Shown: one piece after another, positions 1 to 6,896 of the stretch
Numbering within the stretch: position 1 is the first letter of the stretch
Layout: every line of letters starts with the position of its first letter
Assembly (NCBI RefSeq): GCF_011682145.1
Contig: NZ_WHJH01000066.1
Span: forward strand, 1-33,157
Length of the DNA: 33,157 bases
Source: Massilia mucilaginosa
GTDB taxonomy: Bacteria > Pseudomonadota > Gammaproteobacteria > Burkholderiales > Burkholderiaceae_D
Direction of reading: 5' to 3'
Program-made: the position numbers and the translations under genes
The notes under the pieces: generated by a model
Seen by the model: only the letters and a program-made list of their open reading frames with translations
Database searches by the model: none
Told to the model about the DNA's origin: nothing

Positions 1-159
1 TGCAGGCGCGCCGGCCAGAGTTCGTGCTTCGTTGGCTCTTGCATGTTCGTGACTCCTGAGTTGATGGAGTACCGATTCTGGATGCCGAAAATTAGCAATG
101 GAAGGTGGGGTAAATAGACCGCTTACGATGATGAAACAAAAACTCAACAAGAGCGCGAT

Positions 160-462
160 ATGACGCCAGAAGAATTGGCGCAGCGCGAGCTGGATATCGC
201 TGCCGCCGCCGTGCCGCGCGTGCCCGAATCCGTGCCGATGCTGAATGCACGGCTTGCGCTGATCGGCGCTGGCCACATGGCGGCGGTCAAGGCCTACGTC
301 GACGCAGCGCCCGGCGTAGAGGGTGACCAGGCGCGCACGTACCTTGAATACGCGCAGAACGTGCGGCGCGACCACTGGCTGGTCGAAGGTATCCGCCAGG
401 TGCTGGAGCTGACGCCGACCGACATCGACGCCCTGTTCATCACCGCCGCCTCGATCGACTGA
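160..462 (+). CDS. Phage tail-region protein of unknown role
   Basis: A 100-residue protein at the tail/lysis boundary. Its C-terminal part (LEYAQNVRRD, then LVEGIRQVLELTP, then DALFITAA) resembles small proteins commonly found just after tail-fibre genes in proteobacterial prophages, sometimes called tail assembly or chaperone-like proteins; the exact role is unknown. The start at 160 is the first ATG after an in-frame TAG at 115-117. Upstream of that TAG the same frame stays open (ATG at 64, MEYRFWMPK) and the sequence between, TAYDDETKTQQERD, looks like coding sequence, so the native gene may have begun at 64 and suffered a nonsense change. A strong terminator follows. A truncated relative lies at 6291-6554. 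Confidence 0.7.
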   Translation: MTPEELAQRELDIAAAAVPRVPESVPMLNARLALIGAGHMAAVKAYVDAAPGVEGDQARTYLEYAQNVRRDHWLVEGIRQVLELTPTDIDALFITAASID

Positions 463-480
463 TCCAGCGCGCTCCACCAC

Positions 481-505
481 AGGCCACCTTCGGGTGGCCT
501 TTTTA
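481..505 (+). terminator. Rho-independent terminator after the tail gene
   Basis: An 8-bp stem (AGGCCACC/GGTGGCCT) closed by a TTCG tetraloop is followed by TTTTTATT. It separates the tail-region gene from the lysis genes. The same hairpin with the same loop recurs at 6575-6596 in element 2. Confidence 0.9.
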
Positions 506-518
506 TTGAAAGCTACAC

Positions 519-842
519 ATGGACCCATCCGTTCCGCAACCCCGCATCATCGATACCAAACTCCCGCTTACCTGGCTGATTAGCACCGCCGGCGCCATCA
601 TCCTCGCCCTCGCCGGGTTTGCCGTTACCAGCTCTAGCACTGCGGAGAAGACACAGGCCAAGCTCGACCTGCTGCGCGCCGACCAGGCCACGCTGATCCT
701 GAACATCGCCAAGCTCGAAAAGCGCGTCGATGATCGCGACACGCGCACCGACGCCATCAAGGAAATGCAGTACTCGATGCAGCGCATCATCGACGGCCAG
801 GGTATGCGCCTGGAATCGCTTGAGCGGGGTGTCCGCAAATGA
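519..842 (+). CDS. Phage membrane protein with coiled-coil tail
   Basis: A 107-residue protein, first gene of the lysis module of element 1. Residues about 18-37 form one hydrophobic segment (LTWLISTAGAIILALAGFAV). The rest is charged and heptad-like, including KLDLLRADQATLILNIAKLEK, and would form a coiled coil. One membrane span with a soluble helical tail is a topology seen in holin/antiholin-adjacent phage proteins, but the family is not identified. The stop overlaps the next start by 4 bases, suggesting translational coupling with the holin-like gene. In element 2 this position is taken by two unrelated genes, so it is an exchangeable module. Confidence 0.7.
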   Translation: MDPSVPQPRIIDTKLPLTWLISTAGAIILALAGFAVTSSSTAEKTQAKLDLLRADQATLILNIAKLEKRVDDRDTRTDAIKEMQYSMQRIIDGQGMRLESLERGVRK

Positions 843-1060
843 TCCTCATCGAAGACTGGCGCGCGGTGCTCGCCAAGGCCTGGAGCCTGAAATTCAACGC
901 CGCTGCGGGCCTGCTGGGCGCCGCCGAGGTGTATATCGCGCTGGTGCAGCCTGCTGGCGTTCCCAATGGCGTATTCGCCGGTATCGCGGCTCTGGTCTCG
1001 ACGCTGGCATTTGGCGCGCGCTTGCTCGCGCAGAAGGAAATCCATGGTACAGACAAATAA
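839..1060 (+). CDS. Holin-like protein
   Basis: A 73-residue protein starting IEDWRAVLAKAWSLKF with two hydrophobic segments (about 21-40 and 45-64) and a charged C-terminus. Size, position directly before the lysozyme and the two predicted spans fit a phage holin that opens the inner membrane for the endolysin. Many prophages carry a protein of this type at this place. The start overlaps the stop of the preceding gene (ATGA), and its 3' end overlaps the lysozyme start at 1044. A closely similar copy is at 7177-7389. The assignment rests on context and topology rather than a diagnostic motif. Confidence 0.75.
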   Translation: MILIEDWRAVLAKAWSLKFNAAAGLLGAAEVYIALVQPAGVPNGVFAGIAALVSTLAFGARLLAQKEIHGTDK

Positions 1061-1499
1061 ACGGCGCGCCGCGTGGGTGGCGATCGCCGTCACCATCGTC
1101 GGCGGCTTTGAAGGTCTGCGCTTGGCCGCGTACGCCGACCCGGTCGGGATCCCGACGATCTGTTTCGGCGAGACGAAGGGCGTGCGCCTTGGCCAGCGTG
1201 CGACGCTTGCGCAGTGCGACGCCATGCTGGCCGACTCGCTCCAGCTGGCGAACCGGGCAGTCGACGACTGCATCCGGGCGCCGCTGCCCGATTACCGGCG
1301 CGCCGCGCTGGTGAGCTTCACCTACAACGTGGGCGGGGACGCCATGTGCAAGTCCACCATGGCGCGCAAGCTGAACGCGGGCGACGTGCAGGGCGGCTGT
1401 GACGAGATGCTGCGCTGGACGCTCGCCAAAGGCATCCGGCTGCCGGGGCTGGTGAAGCGGCGCGCCATCGAGCGCAACATGTGCTTGGGGGTCGTGTGA
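1044..1499 (+). CDS. Phage lysozyme (endolysin, GH24)
   Basis: A 151-residue T4-lysozyme-type muramidase that would cleave the MurNAc-GlcNAc bond of peptidoglycan. The catalytic triad is visible: Glu in GGFEGLRLAAY, Asp in DPVGIPT and Thr in GIPTICFGET. Conserved C-terminal features are LVSFTYNVG and RLPGLVKRRAIERNMC. The ATG at 1044 is preferred over the longer frame from 966 because AGAAGGAAA lies just upstream at the right distance. The hydrophobic N-terminus (AAWVAIAVTIVGGFEG) could act as a signal-arrest-release or uncleaved export segment, as in R21-type endolysins; this is inference. It overlaps both the holin-like gene and the Rz-type gene. The copy in element 2 is the same length with about four in five residues identical by eye. 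Confidence 0.93.
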   Translation: MVQTNKRRAAWVAIAVTIVGGFEGLRLAAYADPVGIPTICFGETKGVRLGQRATLAQCDAMLADSLQLANRAVDDCIRAPLPDYRRAALVSFTYNVGGDAMCKSTMARKLNAGDVQGGCDEMLRWTLAKGIRLPGLVKRRAIERNMCLGVV

Positions 1500-1891
1500 G
1501 CGCCCTGGGCACGCTGGCCGCCGGCGTCACTGGCGGTATCTGGAAGGTCATCGCGGTGATCCTGCTGGCCGCGCTGCTGGTGGTGGGCGCGTGGACCGGC
1601 GGCAGCTGGTTCCTCGCCGCGCGCGACCGTGACGCCGCCCGGGTCGAGCTGGCCGCCGAGCGCAGCGCGAACGCCGAACTGCGCGCCGGTATCCAGCTGC
1701 AGAACGATGCAGTGGAAGCGGCCGGCAACGCCAAGCTGCTGGCCGAGGCGCGCGGCCAGGCCGCCCAGCAACAGGCCGCTGCCGCTGGCCGGCGCTTCGA
1801 TGCCGCGCTGGCCAAGGTCGCCGGTGCGCGCGCCACCACCTGCGACGAGGCCATGCCGGCCGTGAACGTTATTCTGGAGTCGGTTCGATGA
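1496..1891 (+). CDS. Rz-type inner-membrane spanin
   Basis: A 131-residue protein with an N-terminal transmembrane segment (about residues 16-38, VIAVILLAALLVVGAW) followed by a long Ala/Glu/Arg-rich helical periplasmic part. This is the layout of Rz i-spanins, which connect the inner and outer membranes and fuse them at lysis. The GTG start at 1496 overlaps the lysozyme TGA (GTGA); the same GTGA junction occurs in element 2 at 7825, supporting the choice over an ATG at 1481. It contains one cysteine near the C-terminus (TTCDEAM), which could pair covalently. The 3' end overlaps the Rz1-like lipoprotein by 4 bases. Confidence 0.85.
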   Translation: MSALGTLAAGVTGGIWKVIAVILLAALLVVGAWTGGSWFLAARDRDAARVELAAERSANAELRAGIQLQNDAVEAAGNAKLLAEARGQAAQQQAAAAGRRFDAALAKVAGARATTCDEAMPAVNVILESVR

Positions 1892-2220
1892 GCCCGATTT
1901 ACCGAATCCGGCGCTGGCCTGCTGGCGACGCTAAAACCGGCCGAAACCCGCATGGGTACTCACTCTTGGCCGGCCTGTTGCTGGTCGCAATCATGCTGCT
2001 GATGCCAGGCTGCGCTGGCCGGGCGCCGGTCGTGCAAGAGGTCAAGGTGCCAGTCTACCGGCCATGCGTCACTGGCGCGCCCGAGCGGCCGGCGTTCGCC
2101 ACGCGCACCCTGGCGCCGGATGCCAGCGACGGCGAGAAGGTGCTCGCCCTGGCGCGCGACCTGCCCGTGCACCTCAAGTACGTGGCGCAGCTCGAAGCCG
2201 TGATTGCGGGGTGCTTGTGA
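1888..2220 (+). CDS. Rz1-type outer-membrane spanin lipoprotein
   Basis: A 110-residue protein with a positively charged N-terminus, a hydrophobic stretch (LLAGLLLVAIMLLMPGC) and a lipobox ending at the cysteine of LMPGC. The mature part contains PVVQEVKVPVYRPC. A small lipoprotein immediately after an Rz-type gene is the expected o-spanin. The N-terminus is about 28 residues longer than in the copy at 8217-8465, so part of it (SPIYRIRRWPAGDAKTG) is probably extra sequence; no better internal start is obvious. The stop overlaps the next gene (GTGA). Confidence 0.82.
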   Translation: MSPIYRIRRWPAGDAKTGRNPHGYSLLAGLLLVAIMLLMPGCAGRAPVVQEVKVPVYRPCVTGAPERPAFATRTLAPDASDGEKVLALARDLPVHLKYVAQLEAVIAGCL

Positions 2221-2399
2221 GCGACGCAGCCGGGCCGCTGATCCTGGAGATGCACCGGATCGACGGTCCGGACAGGTCGCCAATGCAGATGGTCAGCGCT
2301 GAGCTGCTGGCGCACTACCGGAGCTGCGAGGCCGAGCTGGTGACCCTGAGGGGGCATGCGCTGACACAGGGAGGGCACACACACTTTTCGACGCCGTAA
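2217..2399 (+). CDS. Small phage protein after the spanins
   Basis: A 60-residue unrecognised protein with a GTG start overlapping the Rz1-type stop. It contains GPLILEMHRIDGP and MQMVSAELLAHYRSCEAEL. The same segment is conserved at 8462, again fused by GTGA to the Rz1-type gene, which supports real translation. It ends 33 bp before the convergent PEP-CTERM gene. Function unknown; position suggests late expression with the lysis genes. Confidence 0.6.
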   Translation: MSDAAGPLILEMHRIDGPDRSPMQMVSAELLAHYRSCEAELVTLRGHALTQGGHTHFSTP

Positions 2400-2432
2400 A
2401 CATTTGCAGAAATTTGTCTCGCATGAAGCGCC

Positions 2433-2993
2433 TTACTTGGTGCGACGAACGTATGCTGCGGCGCCTACTAGCAGCAAGCCTGCCACAACCATGGCATAAG
2501 TCGATGGCTCTGGAACAACTGCGGCGATCGACAGGGTTGTCTGCGGCGTCCAAGCATAGCGCGCCCCGCTGGGCGAGCCCAAGGCGTATTGCATGAACTC
2601 CGCACTCGTGCCGGTTTCGTACACAGTGGACCAGAAAACATAGCCCTCCGGATCGTTGCTATAGCGGCGTACTTTGAACTCGAGCTGACTATTCGGGGCG
2701 TAGCTGAAGGTATAGTCTGAACGACACGTCCCCCATGAGCAGCCGACATAGTCAAAACCGCCCACCTGAAGCAAGCTCAGTTCGGAAAACACTAGCTTGC
2801 CATCACCATTGCTGTCGGTGCCGCTGAACGTGCCCTTGATGCTAGCGTCGGCATCCCATTTCGTGGTTTCGCCGTCCCAGCTAATGGTGGCGACATCAAA
2901 GCCCGTATAGACGAATGACCAACTGTTTTGCTCGGCGTGCGCGCTGCACAGTGGCGACAATAAGGCTGCCAATGCGGCTAGTTTGTGGATCAT
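2433..2993 (-). CDS. PEP-CTERM sorted surface protein carried by prophage
   Basis: A 186-residue secreted protein. It has a classical signal peptide (about residues 1-20, ending SAHA), a beta-rich body with FSGTDSNGDGKLVFSELSLL (a calcium-loop-like stretch) and two clustered cysteines (GCSWGTC). The C-terminus is a textbook PEP-CTERM: VPEPSTYAM, a hydrophobic span, then RR. In known systems such tails are processed by exosortase/EpsH and the proteins go to the cell surface or exopolysaccharide. No exosortase is in the window, so processing would depend on the host. The start has an excellent AAGGAGG site. It reads against the phage late genes and lies between lysis genes and integrase, the usual position of lysogenic-conversion genes. 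A second copy is at 8679-9239. Confidence 0.9.
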   Translation of the reverse strand: MIHKLAALAALLSPLCSAHAEQNSWSFVYTGFDVATISWDGETTKWDADASIKGTFSGTDSNGDGKLVFSELSLLQVGGFDYVGCSWGTCRSDYTFSYAPNSQLEFKVRRYSNDPEGYVFWSTVYETGTSAEFMQYALGSPSGARYAWTPQTTLSIAAVVPEPSTYAMVVAGLLLVGAAAYVRRTK

Positions 2994-3352
2994 GATGCCT
3001 CCTTCATGTTAGTGAACAAGGGGATGATGTTACAGGCTTCGACCTCCACTTTTCAATCTGAGTATATATTTGTCAAATTTTTGGTCAATTCACTACGAAA
3101 TAGCGAGGGGGGATCGCACCGCAGTCATGTGCCTGGGCGACCCTGCTCAAGCAGCCTGCATGCCACTGCCCTGCTGGCGCCGCCGTATAATCATGGTTCG
3201 GGTTGTGTCGAAATTGTCTAATTTATGCCCGCTGGGTCGTGGGTTATGCAAAGCCGGCGAGGCGGCAAGTTGAGTTGGCTGGAGCACCGTAGGTAGAGAA
3301 ATCCGTCGATATGATCGTAATATATTTACAACAAAAATATGACAATCAAATC
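2994..3352. promoter_or_regulatory. AT-rich spacer upstream of PEP-CTERM gene and HTH regulator
   Basis: About 360 bp without a convincing gene. The part next to the PEP-CTERM gene (to about 3115), including ATATTTGTCAAATTT near 3065-3079, is conserved upstream of the second PEP-CTERM gene (9240-9360), which suggests a shared promoter or operator. GTATAAT at 3184-3190 is a -10-like sequence. Around 3125-3165, TGCCTGGGCGACCC on the minus strand resembles part of the integrase remnant seen at 9330-9515, so some of the spacer may be decayed coding sequence. Promoters were not otherwise resolvable by eye. Confidence 0.4.
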
Positions 3353-3763
3353 ATGGAAAAACCTATCATCGCAGAGCTTTCCCGATCTGAATTCGGCCGT
3401 CGCCTGCGTACTGCGATTGCACACGAGCCGTATAGTCGGAGCCCCACAGCGATTGCCCTAGAATTTAATAGACGCTTCCCGCATTTGGCAGTTACGGGCC
3501 ATGCTGTGCGGAAATGGCTCATGGGAGAGGCGATTCCCACGCAAGACAAGCTAGTTGCGCTGGCCGAATGGCTAGACGTTGACCCTGCTTGGCTTCGTTT
3601 CGGCGCCGCATCTGTGCCATCAATTTCGGGCCCTACGCGAGAATTTTCCGATGGAATCGAGCGAGATATCGGCCTGCTGACTGACGACGAGCGCAAGGTG
3701 ATCCGGGTTGCGATCAATGCGATATTCTCTACCCGAAAGCTGCGTGGAATTTTGCCGGCATGA
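3353..3763 (+). CDS. Phage-type HTH transcriptional regulator
   Basis: A 136-residue protein. Residues about 10-85 form an XRE/Cro-like helix-turn-helix region, with SPTAIALEFNRRF and VTGHAVRKWLMGEAIPTQDK as the helix-turn-helix part and LVALAEWLDVDPAWLRFG as the following helices. The C-terminal part (LTDDERKVIRVAINAIF) is helical and may dimerise. It lies 21 bp from the convergent integrase gene, so it is a candidate immunity repressor or integrase regulator. A start at 3311 would add 14 residues; 3353 is chosen because MEKPIIAELSRSEFGRRL reads like the family N-terminus, though neither has a clear ribosome site. Element 2 has no counterpart. Confidence 0.75.
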   Translation: MEKPIIAELSRSEFGRRLRTAIAHEPYSRSPTAIALEFNRRFPHLAVTGHAVRKWLMGEAIPTQDKLVALAEWLDVDPAWLRFGAASVPSISGPTREFSDGIERDIGLLTDDERKVIRVAINAIFSTRKLRGILPA

Positions 3764-3784
3764 TAGCCGATGCAAGACCTTCGC

Positions 3785-5194
3785 TTAACTCAGTATCGTC
3801 TCAATGTGTTCGCCAATTTTTTTCCAAGCATCCCGCTTCTCATCTGCATAGTCGTGGTGTAGGTAGTGCCGGCGTACTTTGCTGCCAGGCAGCACGTGGT
3901 TTTGGCACCGGTCGATGATGTCGAGCGACACGCCCAGGCGCTGCATCAGCGTGGCGCCAGTGCGGCGCAGGTCGTGCGGCGTCCATGCCCCTGTCTTGCC
4001 GGCGCCAAGCACCAGGGTGTTGTCGTGGCGTCGGTTCTTCATCGGCGCGCGCGGGCCGCCATCCTTGGCCTTCTTGAACATTGACTGCCGATCACCGACC
4101 TGTTTGCTGATTGACTTCGAATCGACGTGCCCTTCGTTATTCCGCGCCGGGAAGCACCATTCCGTCTTGCCGGTGACCTTCTGCAATTGGCGGAACTGGT
4201 CGAGCGCGAAAGGGGAGAGGTACACCGTCAGATCGGCCAAGTTGTCCTTGACGTTTTCCTTCGGGATGAACCACTCGGCCGCGTCCAGGTCGACGTGAAC
4301 CCACCTGGCCATGCTCATCTCGCCAACGCGGCACAGCGTCGACAGCATGATCCAGATTGCGCGCTGCGTCGTGGCCGCGAGCGGCTGTGTGCCGTACCTC
4401 TTGTCCGGCGCCGCATCGTACTCGGCTTGCAGATTGTCGAAGACCGCTTGCAGCTCGCCGATCTCCGCGTCGGCAAGGATGCGATCGCGCTCGTTGCTCA
4501 TATCGTAATCCGGCGCAACGATCTTCTCGATCTCGATCAGCTCCATCGGGTTACCGTCGATTAGGAGTTTGCGCCACGGCTGCCGCTTCTCAGCCCAGGC
4601 AAACATCTGCGTCAGGCTGTTCCGGACCATCACTGCCGCCCGGTTGACGCCGCGCGCGACCATTGTGCGCAGCACACCACGGAGGTCGTGCTCCGTCAGA
4701 TCCTTGATGGCGATGGCGCCTATCGCCGGCAGCACGTCCGCACCGAACGACCGACGCAGCTCGGCGTTGCCATCCTTGCGGCGCACGCCGTCAAGCAGCC
4801 AGGCGTCGAACATCTGTGCAACAGAGAGGTTTTCTGTCGTTTGCTTCGCTTGCGAGCTTGCGAGTTGCGCTTCTGCGTCGACTGCGGCCTGCAATTCGCG
4901 CAACCTCTCTTCCTCCTGCTGGACCTGGATATCCACACCTTCCCGCGCCAAGGTCCGTATCCTGGCGGCCTCATTCCGCGCGTCTGCTAATGACATCGAT
5001 GCGTCGGTGGTCGACATTCCGTAGGGACGTGAGAGGCGTAACTCGCGCTGCCTGCCCTCGACCACGTATTGAACTACCCACACCTTGATCCCGTTCGTCG
5101 CAATACGCAGCTGTAGGCCAGTGTCCACATTCTGCTTGTAAGGCTTGTCTCGCGGACGAAGCGCTGCCACCTGCTGTGCTGTCATTTTTCCCAT
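3785..5194 (-). CDS. int: Tyrosine-type site-specific integrase
   Basis: A 469-residue tyrosine recombinase of the P4/DUF4102-type. The N-terminal arm-binding domain (about 1-90) is followed by a coiled linker rich in Glu and Gln, a core-binding domain (about 120-230) and the catalytic domain. Catalytic residues are visible: Arg in TLCRVGEMSMARW, HxxR in PHDLRRTGATLMQ, His in CQNHVLPGS and the tyrosine in VRRHYLHHDY. Its 5' end faces the tRNA-Pro-derived att site at 5353-5396, the usual arrangement for tRNA-targeting integrases. An 11-bp tandem repeat lies directly upstream. It is full length and apparently functional. From LLDGVRRKDG onward it is about 95% identical by eye to the broken integrase at 9500-10870, while the N-terminal parts are unrelated. 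Confidence 0.93.
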   Translation of the reverse strand: MGKMTAQQVAALRPRDKPYKQNVDTGLQLRIATNGIKVWVVQYVVEGRQRELRLSRPYGMSTTDASMSLADARNEAARIRTLAREGVDIQVQQEEERLRELQAAVDAEAQLASSQAKQTTENLSVAQMFDAWLLDGVRRKDGNAELRRSFGADVLPAIGAIAIKDLTEHDLRGVLRTMVARGVNRAAVMVRNSLTQMFAWAEKRQPWRKLLIDGNPMELIEIEKIVAPDYDMSNERDRILADAEIGELQAVFDNLQAEYDAAPDKRYGTQPLAATTQRAIWIMLSTLCRVGEMSMARWVHVDLDAAEWFIPKENVKDNLADLTVYLSPFALDQFRQLQKVTGKTEWCFPARNNEGHVDSKSISKQVGDRQSMFKKAKDGGPRAPMKNRRHDNTLVLGAGKTGAWTPHDLRRTGATLMQRLGVSLDIIDRCQNHVLPGSKVRRHYLHHDYADEKRDAWKKIGEHIETILS

Positions 5195-5205
5195 ACGCTC
5201 TTCGT

Positions 5206-5227
5206 GCCTTAAATATGCCTTAAATAT
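5206..5227. repeat. 11-bp tandem repeat upstream of integrase
   Basis: GCCTTAAATAT occurs twice without a gap, 12 bp upstream of the integrase start and about 125 bp from the att core. Position suggests integrase arm-type sites or an operator controlling int; this is inference from location. Confidence 0.6.
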
Positions 5228-5352
5228 TCGTGGAACGTAGTGTACTTGAATGGATGCTGTCGGACAAAAAATATGGCAAGTGTATGATTTATATAGGATT
5301 AATTGGTTGCAATGGTTCCTGTTGGACTTTATTGGAACTAGGAAAATTCACA

Positions 5353-5396
5353 TGGGGTGCAAGGGGTCGAGTGTTCGAATCACTCCGTCCCGACCA
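5353..5396 (+). other. Attachment site: 3' fragment of tRNA-Pro(GGG)
   Basis: These 44 bases read as a tRNA from the anticodon loop to CCA. The loop is T-GGG-G-T (T33, anticodon GGG, G37), with the 3' anticodon strand GCAAG, variable loop GGGTC, T stem GAGTG/CACTC around TTCGAAT, 3' acceptor strand CGTCCCG, then A and CCA. The 5' strand of the anticodon stem needed (CTTGC) is absent; TTCAC stands there instead. So this is not a complete tRNA gene but the duplicated core left by integration. The crossover point is probably in the anticodon loop. The intact gene should lie at the far left end of element 1. Confidence 0.88.
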
Positions 5397-5413
5397 ATAG
5401 AATCAAAGACTTA

Positions 5414-5440
5414 GGCCAGCCATCGTGCTGGCCTTTTTCT
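5414..5440 (+). terminator. Terminator behind the tRNA-Pro 3' end
   Basis: A 7-bp perfect stem (GGCCAGC/GCTGGCC) with a 6-base loop is followed by TTTTTCTT. It lies 18 bp after the tRNA CCA and is probably the native terminator of the tRNA-Pro transcription unit. Confidence 0.85.
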
Positions 5441-5452
5441 TATCCGCAGAAA

Positions 5453-5475
5453 TTACCCCTACATTTACCCCTACA
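5453..5475. repeat. TTACCCCTACA tandem repeat
   Basis: TTACCCCTACA occurs at 5453-5463 and 5465-5475, period 12. Short direct repeats this close to a tRNA att core often act as integrase arm sites, so the DNA right of the core may be the start of another integrated element rather than plain chromosome. This is inference. Confidence 0.5.
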
Positions 5476-5538
5476 GATTACTTGGACGAGATTGGCTTCC
5501 TCTGGTACTCAGTGGACCATGAGGAAGCGCACTTTGCG

Positions 5539-6114
5539 TTAGCTGAGAGCGCGTGGATGCGCGCCGGAAGGCTGGCCGGCGCCACCTTCTGCCGGCATTG
5601 GGGTCGGCCCCTCGTCGCCCTCGTCCAGATCGTCGTCGTAGATGCGTTCATCGGGGTCGAGTACCCACAGCGGAACTGTCAGCATGGCGACATCCCCGGC
5701 GCGCAGGAATGCGCTCTCGCCATCCTCGTCGACGAAGTGCAGACGTTGGTGTCGTTGTATGCCTCCGAAGGTCATGGAAAAGAAAATTGTGTTGAAGTAA
5801 CTTCGTTCATTTTCAATTTTCGGGCAAGTCTCTGACTCGGCCCCGAATAGGAGCGGAGTACATTCACCCGAAAAGAAAACCTGCACGCTTTCCCTTGGAT
5901 CATCGTCATCGTTCGCGATTTTCACTTGCTTATCCGAAAGCGCAAACGTGAAGCCAGCGTCCCATAAGAGGTGGCAAAAAACCATTTCCCTGAGGTTAAT
6001 TGCAACGCGAAGGTCGTCCGTATCGAAAACCATGAAGGTAAGCTGCTCAGTTTCGTCTTCCTCATCCTGCACCCTGTCGAAAATGCCATCCACTTCGCGC
6101 GCCGGTAGCGACAA
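5539..6114 (-). CDS. Acidic protein of unknown function
   Basis: A 191-residue acidic protein read from a TTG at 6114; no ATG start with a ribosome site is visible and the frame stays open about 55 bp further upstream, so the true start is unclear. Features are a Glu/Asp-rich N-terminus (DRVQDEEDETEQ), a mixed alpha/beta middle (FMVFDTDDLRVAINLREMVF) and a disordered acidic, Pro/Gly-rich tail. It lies alone between two prophage elements. Acidic single-domain proteins in such spots can be immunity or anti-defence proteins, but nothing here identifies it. It may be the remaining part of a larger or frameshifted gene cut by element 2. Confidence 0.45.
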   Translation of the reverse strand: MSLPAREVDGIFDRVQDEEDETEQLTFMVFDTDDLRVAINLREMVFCHLLWDAGFTFALSDKQVKIANDDDDPRESVQVFFSGECTPLLFGAESETCPKIENERSYFNTIFFSMTFGGIQRHQRLHFVDEDGESAFLRAGDVAMLTVPLWVLDPDERIYDDDLDEGDEGPTPMPAEGGAGQPSGAHPRALS

Positions 6115-6290
6115 AACATGGGCTTCTCGTGACCGCGTAACAGCATCTTCAATGTATGCACTCGGCAGTCTCCCTCAATGCCCACCTCTCGCAGCCTCTC
6201 GTGTGTATCGCCCGAGGGATGCTTCCCTTGAGAGCGCTGCTTTTCGATCGCCGACAAGATCTTTGCCGAACCCGGAAAGACTGAGTTGGA
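6115..6290 (-). other. Possible coding remnant at the element 2 junction
   Basis: Read leftward, one frame here has protein-like character (AKILSAIEKQRSQGKHPSG, then HERLREVGIEGD, then HTLKMLLRGHEKPM) but no start of its own. It runs into sequence antisense to the element 2 tail gene to the right and out of frame into 5539-6114 to the left. This fits a gene cut by the event that joined element 2 at about 6290. No family was recognised. Confidence 0.3.
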
Positions 6291-6554
6291 GCCGCCGCCG
6301 CCGTGCCGCGCGTGCCAGAATCTGTGCCGATGCTCAATGCAAGGCTTGCCCTGATCGCTGCCGGCCACATGGCGGCGGTGAAGTCCTTCGTCGATGCGAT
6401 GTCGGGCGCCGATGGCGAGCAGGCGCGCGCGTACCTCGAATACGCGCAGAACGTCCGGCGCGACCACTGGCTGGTCGAAGGCATCCGGCAGGTGCTGGAG
6501 CTGACGCCGGCCGACATCGACACCCTGTTCATCACCGCCGCTACGATCGACTGA
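6291..6554 (+). pseudogene. Truncated phage tail-region protein
   Basis: From PRVPESVPMLNARLALI to the C-terminus DTLFITAATID this matches the protein at 160-462, but the first 15 or so residues are gone. Upstream sequence is unrelated. Only a GTG at 6303 could start it. Homology to element 1 begins at about 6290, which marks the left breakpoint of element 2. Confidence 0.75.
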
Positions 6555-6574
6555 TCGCATGCACTCCACCACTG

Positions 6575-6596
6575 GCCACCTTCGGGTGGCTTTTTT
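6575..6596 (+). terminator. Terminator after truncated tail gene
   Basis: GCCACC/GGTGGC stem with a TTCG loop followed by TTTTTTATT, equivalent to the terminator at 481-505. Confidence 0.88.
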
Positions 6597-6617
6597 ATTG
6601 GCCGATCCGAGACCTCA

Positions 6618-6896
6618 ATGACCCAAGCCTCGACCGAAGTGCAGATTGCCCTGCTGATCCACGGGCAAGCGCTATTGCAGCGCGAAATAGAAGAAAACAA
6701 GCGCGAGGCCGAGGCGGACCTCAAGCGCATCACCGCAAAGGCGGATGCCGACATCAAGGAGGCAAACAACAAGATCGCGGCGCTTGAGGACGAGCGCAAC
6801 AAGGCGCTGAAGTGGGGCGTCATGACGCTCGGCACGGCCGTCATCGGAATGGCCTACTGGATTTTTGAAAAGGTAATCGGAGGGCACATTCGATGA
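6618..6896 (+). CDS. Phage coiled-coil protein with C-terminal membrane anchor
   Basis: A 92-residue protein. Residues about 18-63 are highly charged heptad helix (LLQREIEENKREAEADLKRI, then KADADIKEANNKIAALEDE). Residues about 68-87 are one hydrophobic span (WGVMTLGTAVIGMAYWIFEK). The orientation is the reverse of the 107-residue protein that occupies this place in element 1, which has its span first. It may be an antiholin or membrane organiser of lysis; the family is not identified. Its stop overlaps the next start by 4 bases (ATGA), so the pair is probably co-translated. Confidence 0.72.
   Translation: MTQASTEVQIALLIHGQALLQREIEENKREAEADLKRITAKADADIKEANNKIAALEDERNKALKWGVMTLGTAVIGMAYWIFEKVIGGHIR

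Larger units (their letters stand above)
1..5396. mobile_element. Prophage element 1, right end (lysis cassette to attachment site)
   Basis: The plus-strand run of tail-region protein, membrane protein, holin-like protein, lysozyme and spanins is a standard phage lysis cassette. It is followed by a cargo gene, an HTH regulator and an intact integrase reading leftward, and it ends at a duplicated 3' part of tRNA-Pro. The rest of the phage (head, tail, replication) would lie left of the window. The order is repeated in decayed form from about 6291. The left limit is not visible, so whether the element is complete cannot be judged here. Confidence 0.85.

Noticed and set aside
5353-5396. Complete tRNA-Pro gene
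   Set aside because: The 5' half (acceptor, D arm, 5' anticodon strand) is absent; only the 3' part remains.
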